In this document: in pieces, positions 9,275 to 17,639 of the stretch
Layout: every line of letters begins with the position of its first letter
Numbering within the stretch: the first letter of the stretch is position 1
Program-made: the position numbers and the translations under genes
Source of the DNA: Amazonocrinis nigriterrae CENA67
GTDB lineage: Bacteria > Cyanobacteriota > Cyanobacteriia > Cyanobacteriales > Nostocaceae
DNA length: 57,756 nt
Direction of reading: 5' to 3'
Assembly (NCBI RefSeq): GCF_016056305.1
Contig: NZ_JAECZC010000035.1
Location: 1 to 57,756 of the forward strand
Notes under the pieces: generated by a model
The model's database searches: none
The model's input: only the letters and a program-made list of their open reading frames with translations
Told to the model about the DNA's origin: nothing

Positions 9275-9685
9275 CTACAATAACCCTTCTAGCTGACGAC
9301 GAATTCTATCTAGTTCAGAATCAGACAATTCTGATTCTTGTGGCGCTTCCTGAAAGCCGGAGGTGTCCTCAATAGTATCCTCATTTTGGCTATCGGCTTG
9401 CCAGTCGGTTTCTTCCACGTTTAGTTCTGGGGGAATGATTAAATCGCTGTTTTCTGGAACAATTTCCCATTCATAACCAGCACTTTCGCAAAATTCCTTG
9501 ATTTCTTCAGCATCCAGTGCTTCTACTGTCGGTGTGGGAAAATCTTGAGCTTCCAGCATTAAAGCATAGCGCAGAGCGTCGTCTTCTGACTCAAACATCA
9601 AAATTTTATTGCGATCGCCTACCCGAATCGTGTGAATTCCCTCATTTTCAGTGTGGGCATTAAAAATCAATACAAAAACACGCAT
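9275..9685 (-). CDS. DUF3110 family protein
   Basis: About 136 residues. The N-terminal part (MRVFVLIFNAHTENEGIHTI, then VGDRNKILMFESEDDALRYA, LEAQDFPTPTVE) matches the pattern of the cyanobacterial/plastid DUF3110 family, whose biochemical role is not established. The C-terminal third is acidic, low in complexity (EDTIEDTSGFQEAPQESE) and likely disordered. The ATG at 9685 matches the conserved beginning; five further upstream codons exist but look non-conserved. Single gene, no operon partner. Confidence 0.8.
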   Translation of the reverse strand: MRVFVLIFNAHTENEGIHTIRVGDRNKILMFESEDDALRYALMLEAQDFPTPTVEALDAEEIKEFCESAGYEWEIVPENSDLIIPPELNVEETDWQADSQNEDTIEDTSGFQEAPQESELSDSELDRIRRQLEGLL

Positions 9686-10290
9686 AAGTTTAATAAACAC
9701 GCAAAAGCAATAATATAAGCCTACTATTCCTGATTTTCTAATATTTTTTTACCATTTCTACTTTTTTCGTACTTTAGTACTGCTTTTTTGCCTGGTTTAC
9801 TCGTCTAGTAATTTTATAGTTGCTAATAAAAATACATACACAGTAACATTTCACTTTTATCATCTCTGTTTCTGTGATGAAAAGTTTTTCAAAAAATAGT
9901 TTTAGGAAATCATACTCTTTATAATACAAGCGTTCCAGCCATTTTAACCCATAAGCAACATATTCAAGACTAACGTAGCTAGCTTATTTGTTGAGGTCGG
10001 GAATAAAGGAGCCACGAAGCTCGCTATCTTGAAGGAACTGCCGAAAAACTTTGCCAACAGCCTTTGCAACTGGCGTCATTAGAGATTTTTGACTGCCTGA
10101 TACAGGGCATCAGGCTCCGCAGCTATTTTGAGGATAGAAGACTAGCACTGGTAACAGTGATGTACCAAACGGTTATTTGCAGCATGAAAATTAGGGTTCC
10201 CTGGTTTAAAAGGTTAAAAAAACACAGATAGCAAAATAATCAGTGTTACTTTATACTATTTTCGATTTGCCTAGTGGTTATACTCATTTT
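9686..10290. other. Intergenic region preceding a plus-strand small-RNA candidate
   Basis: AT-rich DNA with one small hairpin (GCCTGAT ... ATCAGGC near 10096). A 15-codon frame starting near 10182 has no ribosome site. The only strong signal is the plus-strand hairpin terminator that follows (10312-10336). Confidence 0.4.
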
Positions 10291-10291
10291 T

Positions 10292-10336
10292 AGGTTCTAC
10301 CTGGGAATTACGAAGTGGCTTTGCCACTTCTTTTTA
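10292..10336 (+). ncRNA. Candidate short RNA with two hairpins and a terminator
   Basis: A TATACT box at 10279-10284 is followed about 8 bases later by AGGTTCTACCT (4-bp stem), a GGGAATTAC linker, a perfect 8-bp stem GAAGTGGC/GCCACTTC with a TTT loop (10312-10330), and TTTTTA. The T-run follows the stem only on the plus strand, so it reads as a terminator for a plus-strand transcript, yet no plus-strand gene lies upstream. The two-hairpin layout recalls Yfr1, but the Yfr1 core (ACUCCUCAC) is absent. Confidence 0.45.
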
Positions 10337-10365
10337 TTCACTAAAATATAAAGAAATAATTAAGA

Positions 10366-10404
10366 AAAACTAAAAAGGTCAAGTTGACTAGCTTTTTAGT
10401 TTTT
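10366..10404 (-). terminator. Rho-independent terminator of the Rieske gene
   Basis: AACTAAAAAG (10368-10377) pairs with CTTTTTAGTT (10392-10401), with an inner GTCAA/TTGAC stem, and is followed on the minus strand by GTTTTTC. It lies 15-50 bases past the Rieske stop codon. The symmetric T-runs could let it act on both strands. Confidence 0.7.
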
Positions 10405-10418
10405 TAATTATTCAAGAT

Positions 10419-11507
10419 TTAATCATTAGACAGGGCATCTCGCCATTTATCGCGATTTTCGGTAAATTCTATATCTCGCGATCGCGCCAGTTTCCAAGTC
10501 TTCCACATTAAGGGTTTTTGTTTCTCCAGATGACTAATAAACTGCATAATTGACTGATCTGCCTTAATTGGGGTTTTCAGATCAAACTTAATCGTCTGAA
10601 AAATCCTGATGTCAGCCTTGATAAAGTGGTTACCGACAATCTTAGTTAGCCACAGTACAATTCGATTGTATAACCAACCAAGAATTCCCTTGCGTTTCTT
10701 AATCATCGCCAGAGTCTGCACTTTTGCTTTTCCCTCTTCCAGGAGGCGCATAGCGAACATAACGTGGATATGAAATAAGTCAAAACCAAGTGTCACCATG
10801 CCAATACTGCCGTACCAATAGCAAATACTGTAGGTTACAGGATTTTTGTAGAAGGGACGGATAAGTTTGATTAAAAAAGAATCTTGGTCACTATATGTAG
10901 TGTTAATGAAAGTAATAGCATTTTCATTCAGTTCCTGTTTTTCAAAAATGATTTCTGATAGCAGTTTGTGAACTGTATTAAAGTGTTGAGCGTCAATGGC
11001 ATTAATCCCTACCACATTAGGGTGACAATTCATCACGAAACGGGGCCCGAACGCTACATCACAGTCCTTGTGTTCTAATTCTGGGACAAATGGTAGAGGT
11101 TGCTGAGGAAATTCACCAGTCCAAACCCAAATCATTCCGTACTTCTCAGCACTGGGCCAAGTTTTTAACTTGATGGGAAGTGGCTCATCTAAACATGGAA
11201 TATCAACACAGATACCTTTAGCATCAAATTTCCAGTGATGGAACAAACAGCGTAGTTCATTACCCTCAACATTACCTTCAGCAAGGTGAGCGCCCATATG
11301 TGGACAGTAGGCGTCACAGATAACTACTCTTTTGTCTTGACCACGGTAAACTACTAATTCCCTACCCAAAATAGTCACAGATTTTACTTCACATAAACCC
11401 AGATTTTTAGAGGGTATTACCCAATACCATCCTTCAATAAAACGTTCTGGGTTATTAAAATTTTTAGGTTTACGCGTTGAACTAGCATTCTGTGAGTTAA
11501 CATTCAT
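10419..11507 (-). CDS. Rieske non-heme iron oxygenase (aromatic-ring-hydroxylase type)
   Basis: Predicted oxygenase component. The Rieske [2Fe-2S] site is CPH (C68, H70) and CLFHH (C87, H90) in CDAYCPHMGAHLAEG and RCLFHHWKFD. The mononuclear iron site is DAQHFNTVH (D172, H175, H180), with a bridging-type Asp in place. About 362 residues. The architecture resembles the PaO/choline monooxygenase/Neverland superfamily rather than dioxygenase alpha subunits that work with a beta subunit; no beta subunit or reductase is adjacent. The substrate is unknown (chlorophyll catabolite, sterol-like or carotenoid compounds are possible). It stands alone with its own terminator. Confidence 0.85.
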   Translation of the reverse strand: MNVNSQNASSTRKPKNFNNPERFIEGWYWVIPSKNLGLCEVKSVTILGRELVVYRGQDKRVVICDAYCPHMGAHLAEGNVEGNELRCLFHHWKFDAKGICVDIPCLDEPLPIKLKTWPSAEKYGMIWVWTGEFPQQPLPFVPELEHKDCDVAFGPRFVMNCHPNVVGINAIDAQHFNTVHKLLSEIIFEKQELNENAITFINTTYSDQDSFLIKLIRPFYKNPVTYSICYWYGSIGMVTLGFDLFHIHVMFAMRLLEEGKAKVQTLAMIKKRKGILGWLYNRIVLWLTKIVGNHFIKADIRIFQTIKFDLKTPIKADQSIMQFISHLEKQKPLMWKTWKLARSRDIEFTENRDKWRDALSND

Positions 11508-12162
11508 TTTTAGAAATTCGCTTAAATTGAAGCGGTTGATATAGAATTAGCATTAAGGCTGAAGAAAAACAGTTATTTTCAGTACTGTAATAGCTAGATA
11601 GACGATGAAATCTTAAAATTTAGCCTTCAAAATTTTGAATAACCCATGACATAATAGCCGCATATTTTTTGAGGCAATAGATATTTATCAGGTAAGCAAA
11701 TCAATTGAAAATAGGTAATTTTTTAATTAAAATTTCAGTATATTAGTAGCAGTCAAGCCTAATTTTTTGAGAAGATATCGCAATTTAATTTGCCTGCGAT
11801 CGCTACATCTATTAGGGACAACTGGATTGTATACGGTGGACTAAAATGCACGTTTTGATTAACCTTACACCCCTTGCACTACCCCCTACATCCTGCCAAA
11901 AGCGAGGTTTCAGGTTTTCAAGCGTGCCATTCATCCATAAACCCTAGATATCCTGGGCGAGTTAGCGAAAACTTAAACTTGCCATCTTATGAAAGTGTGT
12001 GTTATTAAGGCTATATAACCAAAATTGTTAGAATAAACCTGTTGGTTTCCCCACAAATCTGGGACAACAACTAGCAAAACTACCCCAGACGCGGCTGCTG
12101 AACCCATGTCTCCTCAATCTCTTCAAAACAAAGGATCTTTTTAAGGCTCCCACGGAGTTTTC
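11508..12162. other. Divergent intergenic region between the Rieske and rtcB genes
   Basis: About 650 bp with the promoters of both divergent genes. A TTGTTAGAATAAACC stretch near 12028 could contain the rtcB -10 box (TAGAAT). One HIP1 octamer lies near 11807. No gene or stable RNA recognised. Confidence 0.45.
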
Positions 12163-13671
12163 ATGCAGCCAAAAAATCTTCAACGTCTCCTGCGTGCTTT
12201 AGCGCGGCAAGGTTTGGATGTAAATTACAGTAATCACACTTATTTCATCCGTTTAGTTAATGCTGCTGATGCCCCAGTAGCAGAAGTGTTATTGCCGGAA
12301 GGCTTTCCTGTAGAAGCCAAAGCACTGAAGCAGTTAGCAAATTTGGCAAACATTCGTCATCCAGCAGGGGGATGTGTCTGTCGTGCCTGTGCTACACCTG
12401 ACTTTCACCCTGGTGATGCTGGTGTTGCTATTGGTTCAGTCGTAGAGACTGTGGATCAAGTCATCCCTGCGGCTGTCGGTTCTGATATCAATTGTGGAAT
12501 GCGTCTACATGTTGCCGATTTAACAATTGATGAATTCTTGGCAAAGCGCGATTTATTTGTAGAACGCATGAAGGGGGATTATTTTTTCGGTACGCGTGAT
12601 GTCACAATGACTGCTCAGACAATGCGAGCTTTGTTTCAGTATGGGGTTCCCGGTTGGATAGATGCCATGTTGGATAAGCCTACTGGGAGTGTAGTTAAGT
12701 CTGATGTAGATCAACTTGTTCAGGAGAGCGATGGCTGCGCCAACGCCAAGGGCGAACGCATCTTTTTAGGTGGTTCAATGGATGGTGACTGGAAACTTGC
12801 ACCAGAAGAATTGGTTCCTGATGATGGGTTAGTACGCGATGGCGGACTGGCAACTATTGGTTCTGGCAACCATTTTGTAGAAGTGCAGCGAGTTGATAAA
12901 GTTGAAAATCGTGCCTTAGCCCACGCTTGGGGAGTGCGCGAAGGACAACTAGCTTTTATGATTCACTCAGGTTCTCGTAACGTGGGTAAATATATTGGCG
13001 GAATGTGGCGAGATCAAGCAAAGGCAACTTGGCCAAAAGGTTTGAAGCACCCAGAATCCCAAATTTTTCCTCTTTCTGTTCATTCCCATCCAGAACTAGT
13101 TGCTAGTTACCTAAAAGCTGAGGCCACAGCTGCTAACTACGGCTTTATCAACCGCTTATTATTAGCCGAACTGCTACGTTTACGTTTGCGTGATGTGTAT
13201 GGTGATGTGGAAGCACCTTTAGTTTACGACTTGCCGCACAACATCACCTTGCCCCAAACTGAAGATGTAAAAACCTTGTATTCAAAGTCTCTACAATCTA
13301 AAATCCACAGGTGGGTAACGCGCAAAGGTGCTTGTCCCGCCCATGCAGGACAACCTGTGATTATCCCTGGTTCAATGGGTGCTTATTCTTATCTAATGGT
13401 GGGGAAAGGCAATCCAGTGTTTTGCTATTCTGCATCACATGGCGCGGGAAGAGTGCGTTCTAGGTTTGACCTCAACCGCAGAGGTGCATCTCAAAGTGAG
13501 GCTGAATTGGGACTAACTGGGGTAGACTGCATTACCTTGCGTGCAGAACGCAGGATTGAGGAAGCACCAGCAGCTTACAAGCCGATTCAATCTGTGATTG
13601 ATGTACAGGTTGAGGCGGAAATGGTTGATGTTGTAGCGCGGTTGAGTCCGATTCTTACGTTTAAGGCGTGA
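12163..13671 (+). CDS. rtcB: RtcB family RNA ligase
   Basis: Predicted GTP- and Mn-dependent ligase joining 2',3'-cyclic phosphate or 3'-phosphate RNA ends to 5'-OH ends (tRNA splicing or RNA repair). About 502 residues. Visible family motifs: PDFHPGDAGVAIGSV, PAAVGSDINCGMR with metal ligands D108 and C111, GSGNHFVEV, HSGSRNVG and SASHGAGR, whose His is the expected guanylylation residue. An extra Cys cluster, CVCRAC (C71, C73, C76), sits just before the PDFHPG motif and is not part of the E. coli-type protein. The gene is monocistronic, followed by three hairpins and then the small-RNA-like array on the opposite strand. No archease or RtcA in the window. Confidence 0.93.
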   Translation: MQPKNLQRLLRALARQGLDVNYSNHTYFIRLVNAADAPVAEVLLPEGFPVEAKALKQLANLANIRHPAGGCVCRACATPDFHPGDAGVAIGSVVETVDQVIPAAVGSDINCGMRLHVADLTIDEFLAKRDLFVERMKGDYFFGTRDVTMTAQTMRALFQYGVPGWIDAMLDKPTGSVVKSDVDQLVQESDGCANAKGERIFLGGSMDGDWKLAPEELVPDDGLVRDGGLATIGSGNHFVEVQRVDKVENRALAHAWGVREGQLAFMIHSGSRNVGKYIGGMWRDQAKATWPKGLKHPESQIFPLSVHSHPELVASYLKAEATAANYGFINRLLLAELLRLRLRDVYGDVEAPLVYDLPHNITLPQTEDVKTLYSKSLQSKIHRWVTRKGACPAHAGQPVIIPGSMGAYSYLMVGKGNPVFCYSASHGAGRVRSRFDLNRRGASQSEAELGLTGVDCITLRAERRIEEAPAAYKPIQSVIDVQVEAEMVDVVARLSPILTFKA

Positions 13672-13691
13672 GTAATTGTCAATTAGTCGAA

Positions 13692-13745
13692 GGCAATAAA
13701 TTCTTGCAATTAGATTTGTTTAATGTAGTTCAAGAATTTATTGCC
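13692..13745. other. 15-bp perfect inverted repeat just past rtcB
   Basis: GGCAATAAATTCTTG and CAAGAATTTATTGCC are exact complements separated by 24 bases, starting 20 bases after the rtcB stop. There is no T-run directly behind it, so it is not a classic terminator. It may be a 3'-UTR structure or the ends of a tiny mobile or decayed element. Confidence 0.7.
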
Positions 13746-13797
13746 ATTTAGCAGAGGATGACGATAAGCGATCGCCTTTTATCCTCTAAATAAAAAT

Positions 13798-13824
13798 CCC
13801 CTGGTTAATACCAGGGGGTTTTCT
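13798..13824 (+). terminator. Rho-independent terminator downstream of rtcB
   Basis: CCCCTGG-TTAATA-CCAGGGG followed by GTTTTCT. A weaker hairpin, AGAGGAT...ATCCTCT (13754-13787) around a HIP1 octamer, precedes it. The flanking A-run (TAAAAAT) lets it also end transcripts arriving from the array on the minus strand. Confidence 0.75.
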
Positions 13825-14028
13825 GTAATATGCCATCGACTCTATTCCTACCAATGAGAATGCCATTTACAAGACCTTATTGCATCCATATAATGCAATA
13901 AATGCATAATTTTAATCCTTATTTTGCAATTACACTAGAAAATAAGGATTTATACTCAGGTCTTACGCAACTGGCGCATATCTTTGTGTCAAGAGTCAAG
14001 AGTCAAAATTCATTGACATTTTTGTAGA

Positions 14029-14086
14029 GTGGACACTGTTAATAGTTCGTTCAAAGCTTGATTTTTACATTGTTGGTAGTGTCCAC
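14029..14086. repeat. Short inverted repeat near the low-coordinate end of the small-RNA-like array
   Basis: GTGGACACT and AGTGTCCAC (9-bp perfect arms) are separated by 40 bases. It lies between the rtcB terminator and the first array unit and has no T-run. Possibly a decayed miniature element. Confidence 0.5.
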
Positions 14087-14130
14087 CACAGGGTTGATTG
14101 AGAATAGTGCAAGATTTCAGTCTAGTTAAG

Positions 14131-14235
14131 TAAAAGGCTTAGTACTCAACTAAGCCTCCCAAGATTCTAGTGCTTAAGCAGACATCCAAAGTCAATTTAG
14201 ATCTACTTTTGTGAAATTTCATCTTCCTCTAGATT
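14131..14235 (-). ncRNA. Small-RNA-like array, unit 1
   Basis: Unit of an eight-member minus-strand family. Read 5' to 3' on the minus strand, each unit has a box like AGGAAGATGAACT, about 12 variable bases, a core TAGNTCTAAATTAA, about 25-40 variable bases, and a hairpin ending in a U-run. Here the box is AGGAAGATGAA, the core is AGATCTAAATTGA, and the terminator stem is GGCTTAG/CTAAGCC (14136-14156) with a TTTT tail. The hairpin arms vary in compensated fashion between units (CCAAGCC, CTAAGCC, CCAAACC, CTAAACC), which supports RNA structure. No reading frame is shared between units. Confidence 0.6.
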
Positions 14236-14281
14236 TGTCTGAATACGTTCATGAGTTATAAATAGCTACCCAATCACTGAG

Positions 14282-14385
14282 AAAAAAGGCTTGGCTTAAC
14301 CAAGCCTCTGCAATATACCAAGCATTTACTACACCAAGATTAATTTAAACTTACTCTTACTTTAGTTCATCCTCCTATAGGTTCT
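14282..14385 (-). ncRNA. Small-RNA-like array, unit 2
   Basis: Box AGGAGGATGAACT, then AAGTAAGAGTAAG, core TTTAAATTAAT, then terminator stem AGGCTTGG/CCAAGCCT (14287-14307) with a TTAAG loop and a TTTTTT tail. The segment AAGTAAGAGTA is shared with unit 8. Confidence 0.62.
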
Positions 14386-14430
14386 ATGCAAATAGCCTAA
14401 CAACTGATACGGCAGTACTCTTTTACTAAG

Positions 14431-14535
14431 AAAAAAAAGGTTTGGTCTTAAACCAAACCTAGATAATTGCTGTGCTTAACAACGTACTACATTAATTTAG
14501 ACCTAGTTTTTTGGGAGTTCATCTTCCTTTAGTAT
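14431..14535 (-). ncRNA. Small-RNA-like array, unit 3
   Basis: Box AGGAAGATGAACT, core TAGGTCTAAATTAAT, terminator stem AGGTTTGG/CCAAACCT (14438-14460) with a tail of eight T on the minus strand. The upstream TTTTGACACATAC resembles the same position of units 4 and 8. Confidence 0.62.
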
Positions 14536-14627
14536 GTGTCAAAACATCTTTAAAACTGCTAAGTCATTACTTTTTATAAGAGGATTTATTGATTTTCAGA
14601 CAACTATAAGAATTTATAATAACTATG

Positions 14628-14728
14628 AAAAAGGCTTGGGCAATACCCAAGCCAATATGTATACCAGGTGTTTACCATATCTTGTTAATTTATATCTATT
14701 TTTATATCACTTCATCTACCTATTAGCT
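14628..14728 (-). ncRNA. Small-RNA-like array, unit 4
   Basis: Box AGGTAGATGAAG, core TAGATATAAATTAAC, then GGTAAACACCTGGTATA shared with unit 6, and terminator stem GGCTTGGG/CCCAAGCC (14633-14653) with a TTTTT tail. A plus-strand frame crossing it (14534-14752) looks spurious. Confidence 0.6.
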
Positions 14729-14896
14729 GTGTACAAATCTATGAAAATATGATAAGCATTAAACAACTTTAATTATCTTAAAATACTTGGCATCTACTAA
14801 AACTTTATCAATAAACAAGAGATGTATGACTTTGCTATAAATTACATTGATATATTATTTAGCTATGAAGTGTATCTTATCAATTGTGATTTTACT

Positions 14897-15005
14897 CAAA
14901 AAGAAGACCCTGGTTTTGTGCCAGGGTGGATACACGTTTTTCAGGCATTAACAAATGGGATCTTAACGCTGCAAAAAATTTATCTCCCCTATCTCTAGGT
15001 GGATA
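14897..15005 (-). ncRNA. Small-RNA-like array, unit 5 (divergent)
   Basis: Same layout but diverged: box-like AGGGGAGATAAA, no TCTAAATTAA core, and a different terminator stem (ACCCTGG/CCAGGGT, 14907-14927) followed on the minus strand by TCTTCTTTTT. It could be a degenerate member or an unrelated small RNA with a similar layout. Confidence 0.45.
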
Positions 15006-15185
15006 ATCTCTTATCATTTTTGATTATTTGTTTGACATATTAACTATGCAATTGATATATGAAAAAGCTTTTCTAACTGCATAGCTTCTATACATAAACC
15101 TATTCTTGGAGACAAAATTTGAATGATACTTATTTTTTTGTCGGATACCTAAATATTATTAAAACTTATATAAAATAACTTTTTT

Positions 15186-15290
15186 CATAAAATAGGCTTG
15201 GCTAAAAACCAAGCCTATATATACCAAGAGTTTACCATATTTAGTTAATTTAGGAATACTATTATTGAAGTTCATCTATCTAAAGATTGT
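15186..15290 (-). ncRNA. Small-RNA-like array, unit 6
   Basis: Box TAGATAGATGAACT, core CCTAAATTAAC, GGTAAACTCTTGGTATA, terminator stem ATAGGCTTGG/CCAAGCCTAT (15192-15218), the longest stem of the family, then a TTTTATG tail. Confidence 0.6.
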
Positions 15291-15649
15291 AACCAAATAT
15301 CCAGAAAAGTGATAAGGGGATATCGAAATAATTTTATCAAGATAGGCTGAGTTACACACTGACTTTAAATATAATACCAGTGGTTCGATAGTTCGTATAT
15401 TAAATAAGACTAATTTCAATTGTTCACTTGAGGATATCAAGTATAATTTGTAAGAAAAATCTAGACTCAAAACAAAAAAGTTCGTTGTAATAATAGTTAA
15501 CAAGTTTAATCTAATACTAAGTATTTCAACAAAATCTAATTTTAAATTAGACTATGTAAATAGCCAGTTATGTATCCATTTTTTATCTTTTGATTGCTTT
15601 TTACAGCTATATAAGTTACAAGTAATTGTGGCATTAAAAAATACATAAT

Positions 15650-15745
15650 AAAAAAGGCTTAGTGGCAAACTAAGCCTTGAGTAGAAGTAGAATCTATTAG
15701 AACAATTTAGCTATTAGTATTTAGTGATTCATCAACCAATAGAGG
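15650..15745 (-). ncRNA. Small-RNA-like array, unit 7
   Basis: Box TTGGTTGATGAATC, core TAGCTAAATTGTT (one mismatch region), terminator stem AAGGCTTAG/CTAAGCCTT (15654-15678) with a T tail. A gap of about 360 bases to unit 6 holds no gene I can support. Confidence 0.55.
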
Positions 15746-15790
15746 GATGTAAAAAAAGCTGAAATTAATATTACCTTCTTTTTTACTCAT

Positions 15791-15895
15791 AAAAAAGGTT
15801 TAGCAGCAGCTAAACCTCTATAGAAAGCAGTTATTCGACACACCAGAATTAATTTAGAGCTACTCTTACTTGAGGTCATCTTCCTAAAGGATGTG
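15791..15895 (-). ncRNA. Small-RNA-like array, unit 8
   Basis: First unit in the minus-strand direction, about 190 bases after the stop codon of the REC-PAS kinase. Box AGGAAGATGACCT, then AAGTAAGAGTAG, core CTCTAAATTAATT, terminator stem AGGTTTAG/CTAAACCT (15796-15817) with a TTTTTT tail. The gap to the kinase holds only a weak hairpin (CTAGTG...CACTAG near 15978), so read-through from the kinase operon is possible. Confidence 0.6.
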
Positions 15896-16089
15896 TTGAA
15901 CTAATTTGTAATATGGTAATTTATCTTTTGTAGCTTATTCAAACAACTAAAATTTTTACTCTAATTGCAAAGGCTGTCTAGTGGCTGAATACACTAGCTC
16001 AGCTAAACAAATGTAGATGTGAAAGCGACTTATCTAGAAATAAAAATATCGGATTTTGCGGGACTGCTTGATAAGTGTCACAAATATTA

Positions 16090-17619
16090 CTAGAGAGAAG
16101 TAAAAACTAAATCAGTTAATTTGAGGGTAAACCTTGTCCATCCGTTGGTGCTTTCAACTTGAATGCTTCCTTGCAATTGTTGCACTAATTTCTGTACTAT
16201 AGTTAGTCCTAATCCTGTACCACCTTGATTCCAAAAGTCGGCATTAGGAACACGATAAAATTTATCAAAAATTCGTGGTAGTGCTGCTGTTGGAATTTCT
16301 ACTGAATTGCTGACAGTGATGATAGTTGCTGGAGGTGTTTCAGAGGAGTTGTGAGACACTGTTAAAAGAATTTCACCACCAGCAGGAGTATATTTGCAGG
16401 CATTATTGAGCAATTCTACTAAGATTCGTTCCAAGCAAGTGCTATCTGAGAACAGTGTTGGTAGATTTGAGGGTAGATGAAGTTGGAGGGTTTGCTGATG
16501 TTCCTGAACACGGGCTTGAAATGGCTCGATTACCCAAGGTAACCACTGTTGCAAGAGCAATGCGTCAGGGGCTAGAAGGATAAAAGATGAAGTTTGCAGT
16601 CGTTGTAAGTCCAATAGATCGTTGATCAGATCCATTTCGCGATCGCATTCGCTTTCCATCAGTTCTAAATAACGCTGAGCTTCTTCAGGGGTAGGAGAAA
16701 GTTGTAACATTTGTATCATCACTTTCATGTTACTCAGAGGCGATCGCAATTCATGAGAAACTAAATTTAAAAATTCATTTTTAATTTGGTTAAGTTCTTC
16801 CAATTGCGCTACAAGTTGCTCTTGTTCGATTTGCTTTTGTCGAGCCTCAATAGCCTTTTTATGCTCAGTTATATCCCGAAATATTAATACTGCGCCTGTA
16901 ATATTATCTTTATCATCTTTAATTGGCGCAGCACTATCATCAATTGGTATTTCTGCACCATTTTTAGCTATCAAAATAGTTTCTATAGGTAAACCAACAA
17001 TAGCACCATTTTCTATAACTTTTTTTATAGGATTTTCTAGAGGCTTACGTGTCTCTGCATCAGCTATATTGAAGATTTCTGATGAATTTCTCCCAAAAGC
17101 TTCTTCCTGTTTCCATCCTGTCAGTTTCTCAGCAACATTATTCATAAAAGTTACTGTTTCTTTGACATCACTAGCAATCACTCCATCACTGATACTTTTA
17201 AGTAATGTAGTTAGCCATTTCTGGTTAGCTTTCAATTGCTTTTCTAATTTGTGTTTTGTCAGTGCTATTTCAATATTAGTTTGTAATTCTCTCTCTTTGA
17301 AAGGTTTGAGTAAATACCCAAATGGCTCTGTAATTTTTGCTCTTTCCAAAGTATTATCGTCAGCATAAGCAGTTAGATAAATTATGGGAATATCCAAATA
17401 CTTATGAATCTCTTGTGCAGCTTCTACTCCATCCATTTCGCCTTTTAGTCTAATGTCCATTAGCACTAAGTCAGGACGAATTTCTAAAGATTTATTAATA
17501 GCTTCTTGCCCTGAAGAAGCTATAGCAGGAACGGTATAACCAAACCTTTTGAGTCGATTTGCTAAATCTTTTGCAACAATTGCTTCATCTTCAACAATCA
17601 AAATATTTATGTTTCTCAT
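16090..17619 (-). CDS. REC-PAS-histidine kinase hybrid
   Basis: Cytosolic signalling protein of 509 residues. An N-terminal receiver carries the acidic pair VEDEA, phospho-acceptor D55 in LVLMDIRLKG, the Thr in YLTAYAD and the Lys in LLKPFKE. A PAS domain follows (about 140-255, SDGVIASD ... ILIFRDITEHK). Then come a coiled segment (KQIEQEQLVAQLEELNQIKN), a HisKA box (LVSHELRSPLSNM) and a HATPase domain (LLNNACKYTPAGG, FDKFYRV, GGTGLGLTIV). It begins 20 bases after the ethylene-receptor-type kinase, so they form an operon. The receiver could accept phosphate from that kinase and relay to its own kinase core (inference). Confidence 0.9.
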   Translation of the reverse strand: MRNINILIVEDEAIVAKDLANRLKRFGYTVPAIASSGQEAINKSLEIRPDLVLMDIRLKGEMDGVEAAQEIHKYLDIPIIYLTAYADDNTLERAKITEPFGYLLKPFKERELQTNIEIALTKHKLEKQLKANQKWLTTLLKSISDGVIASDVKETVTFMNNVAEKLTGWKQEEAFGRNSSEIFNIADAETRKPLENPIKKVIENGAIVGLPIETILIAKNGAEIPIDDSAAPIKDDKDNITGAVLIFRDITEHKKAIEARQKQIEQEQLVAQLEELNQIKNEFLNLVSHELRSPLSNMKVMIQMLQLSPTPEEAQRYLELMESECDREMDLINDLLDLQRLQTSSFILLAPDALLLQQWLPWVIEPFQARVQEHQQTLQLHLPSNLPTLFSDSTCLERILVELLNNACKYTPAGGEILLTVSHNSSETPPATIITVSNSVEIPTAALPRIFDKFYRVPNADFWNQGGTGLGLTIVQKLVQQLQGSIQVESTNGWTRFTLKLTDLVFTSL

Positions 17620-17639
17620 TTTTACTATGTATCTAATTA

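Noticed and set aside
10292-10336. Yfr1 small RNA
   Set aside because: The shape is similar but the ACUCCUCAC core that defines Yfr1 is missing.
14534-14752. 72-codon plus-strand ORF within the small-RNA-like array
   Set aside because: It crosses the unit 4 hairpin and conserved core, has repeat-like composition and no ribosome site; better explained as non-coding.
15276-15503. 75-codon minus-strand ORF between array units 6 and 7
   Set aside because: AT-driven composition, no family resemblance, and it overlaps the conserved box of unit 6.
14131-15895. CRISPR array
   Set aside because: The repeated units are about 100 nt, imperfect, irregularly spaced and each ends in a different hairpin with a U-run; no fixed repeat-spacer pattern and no cas genes.
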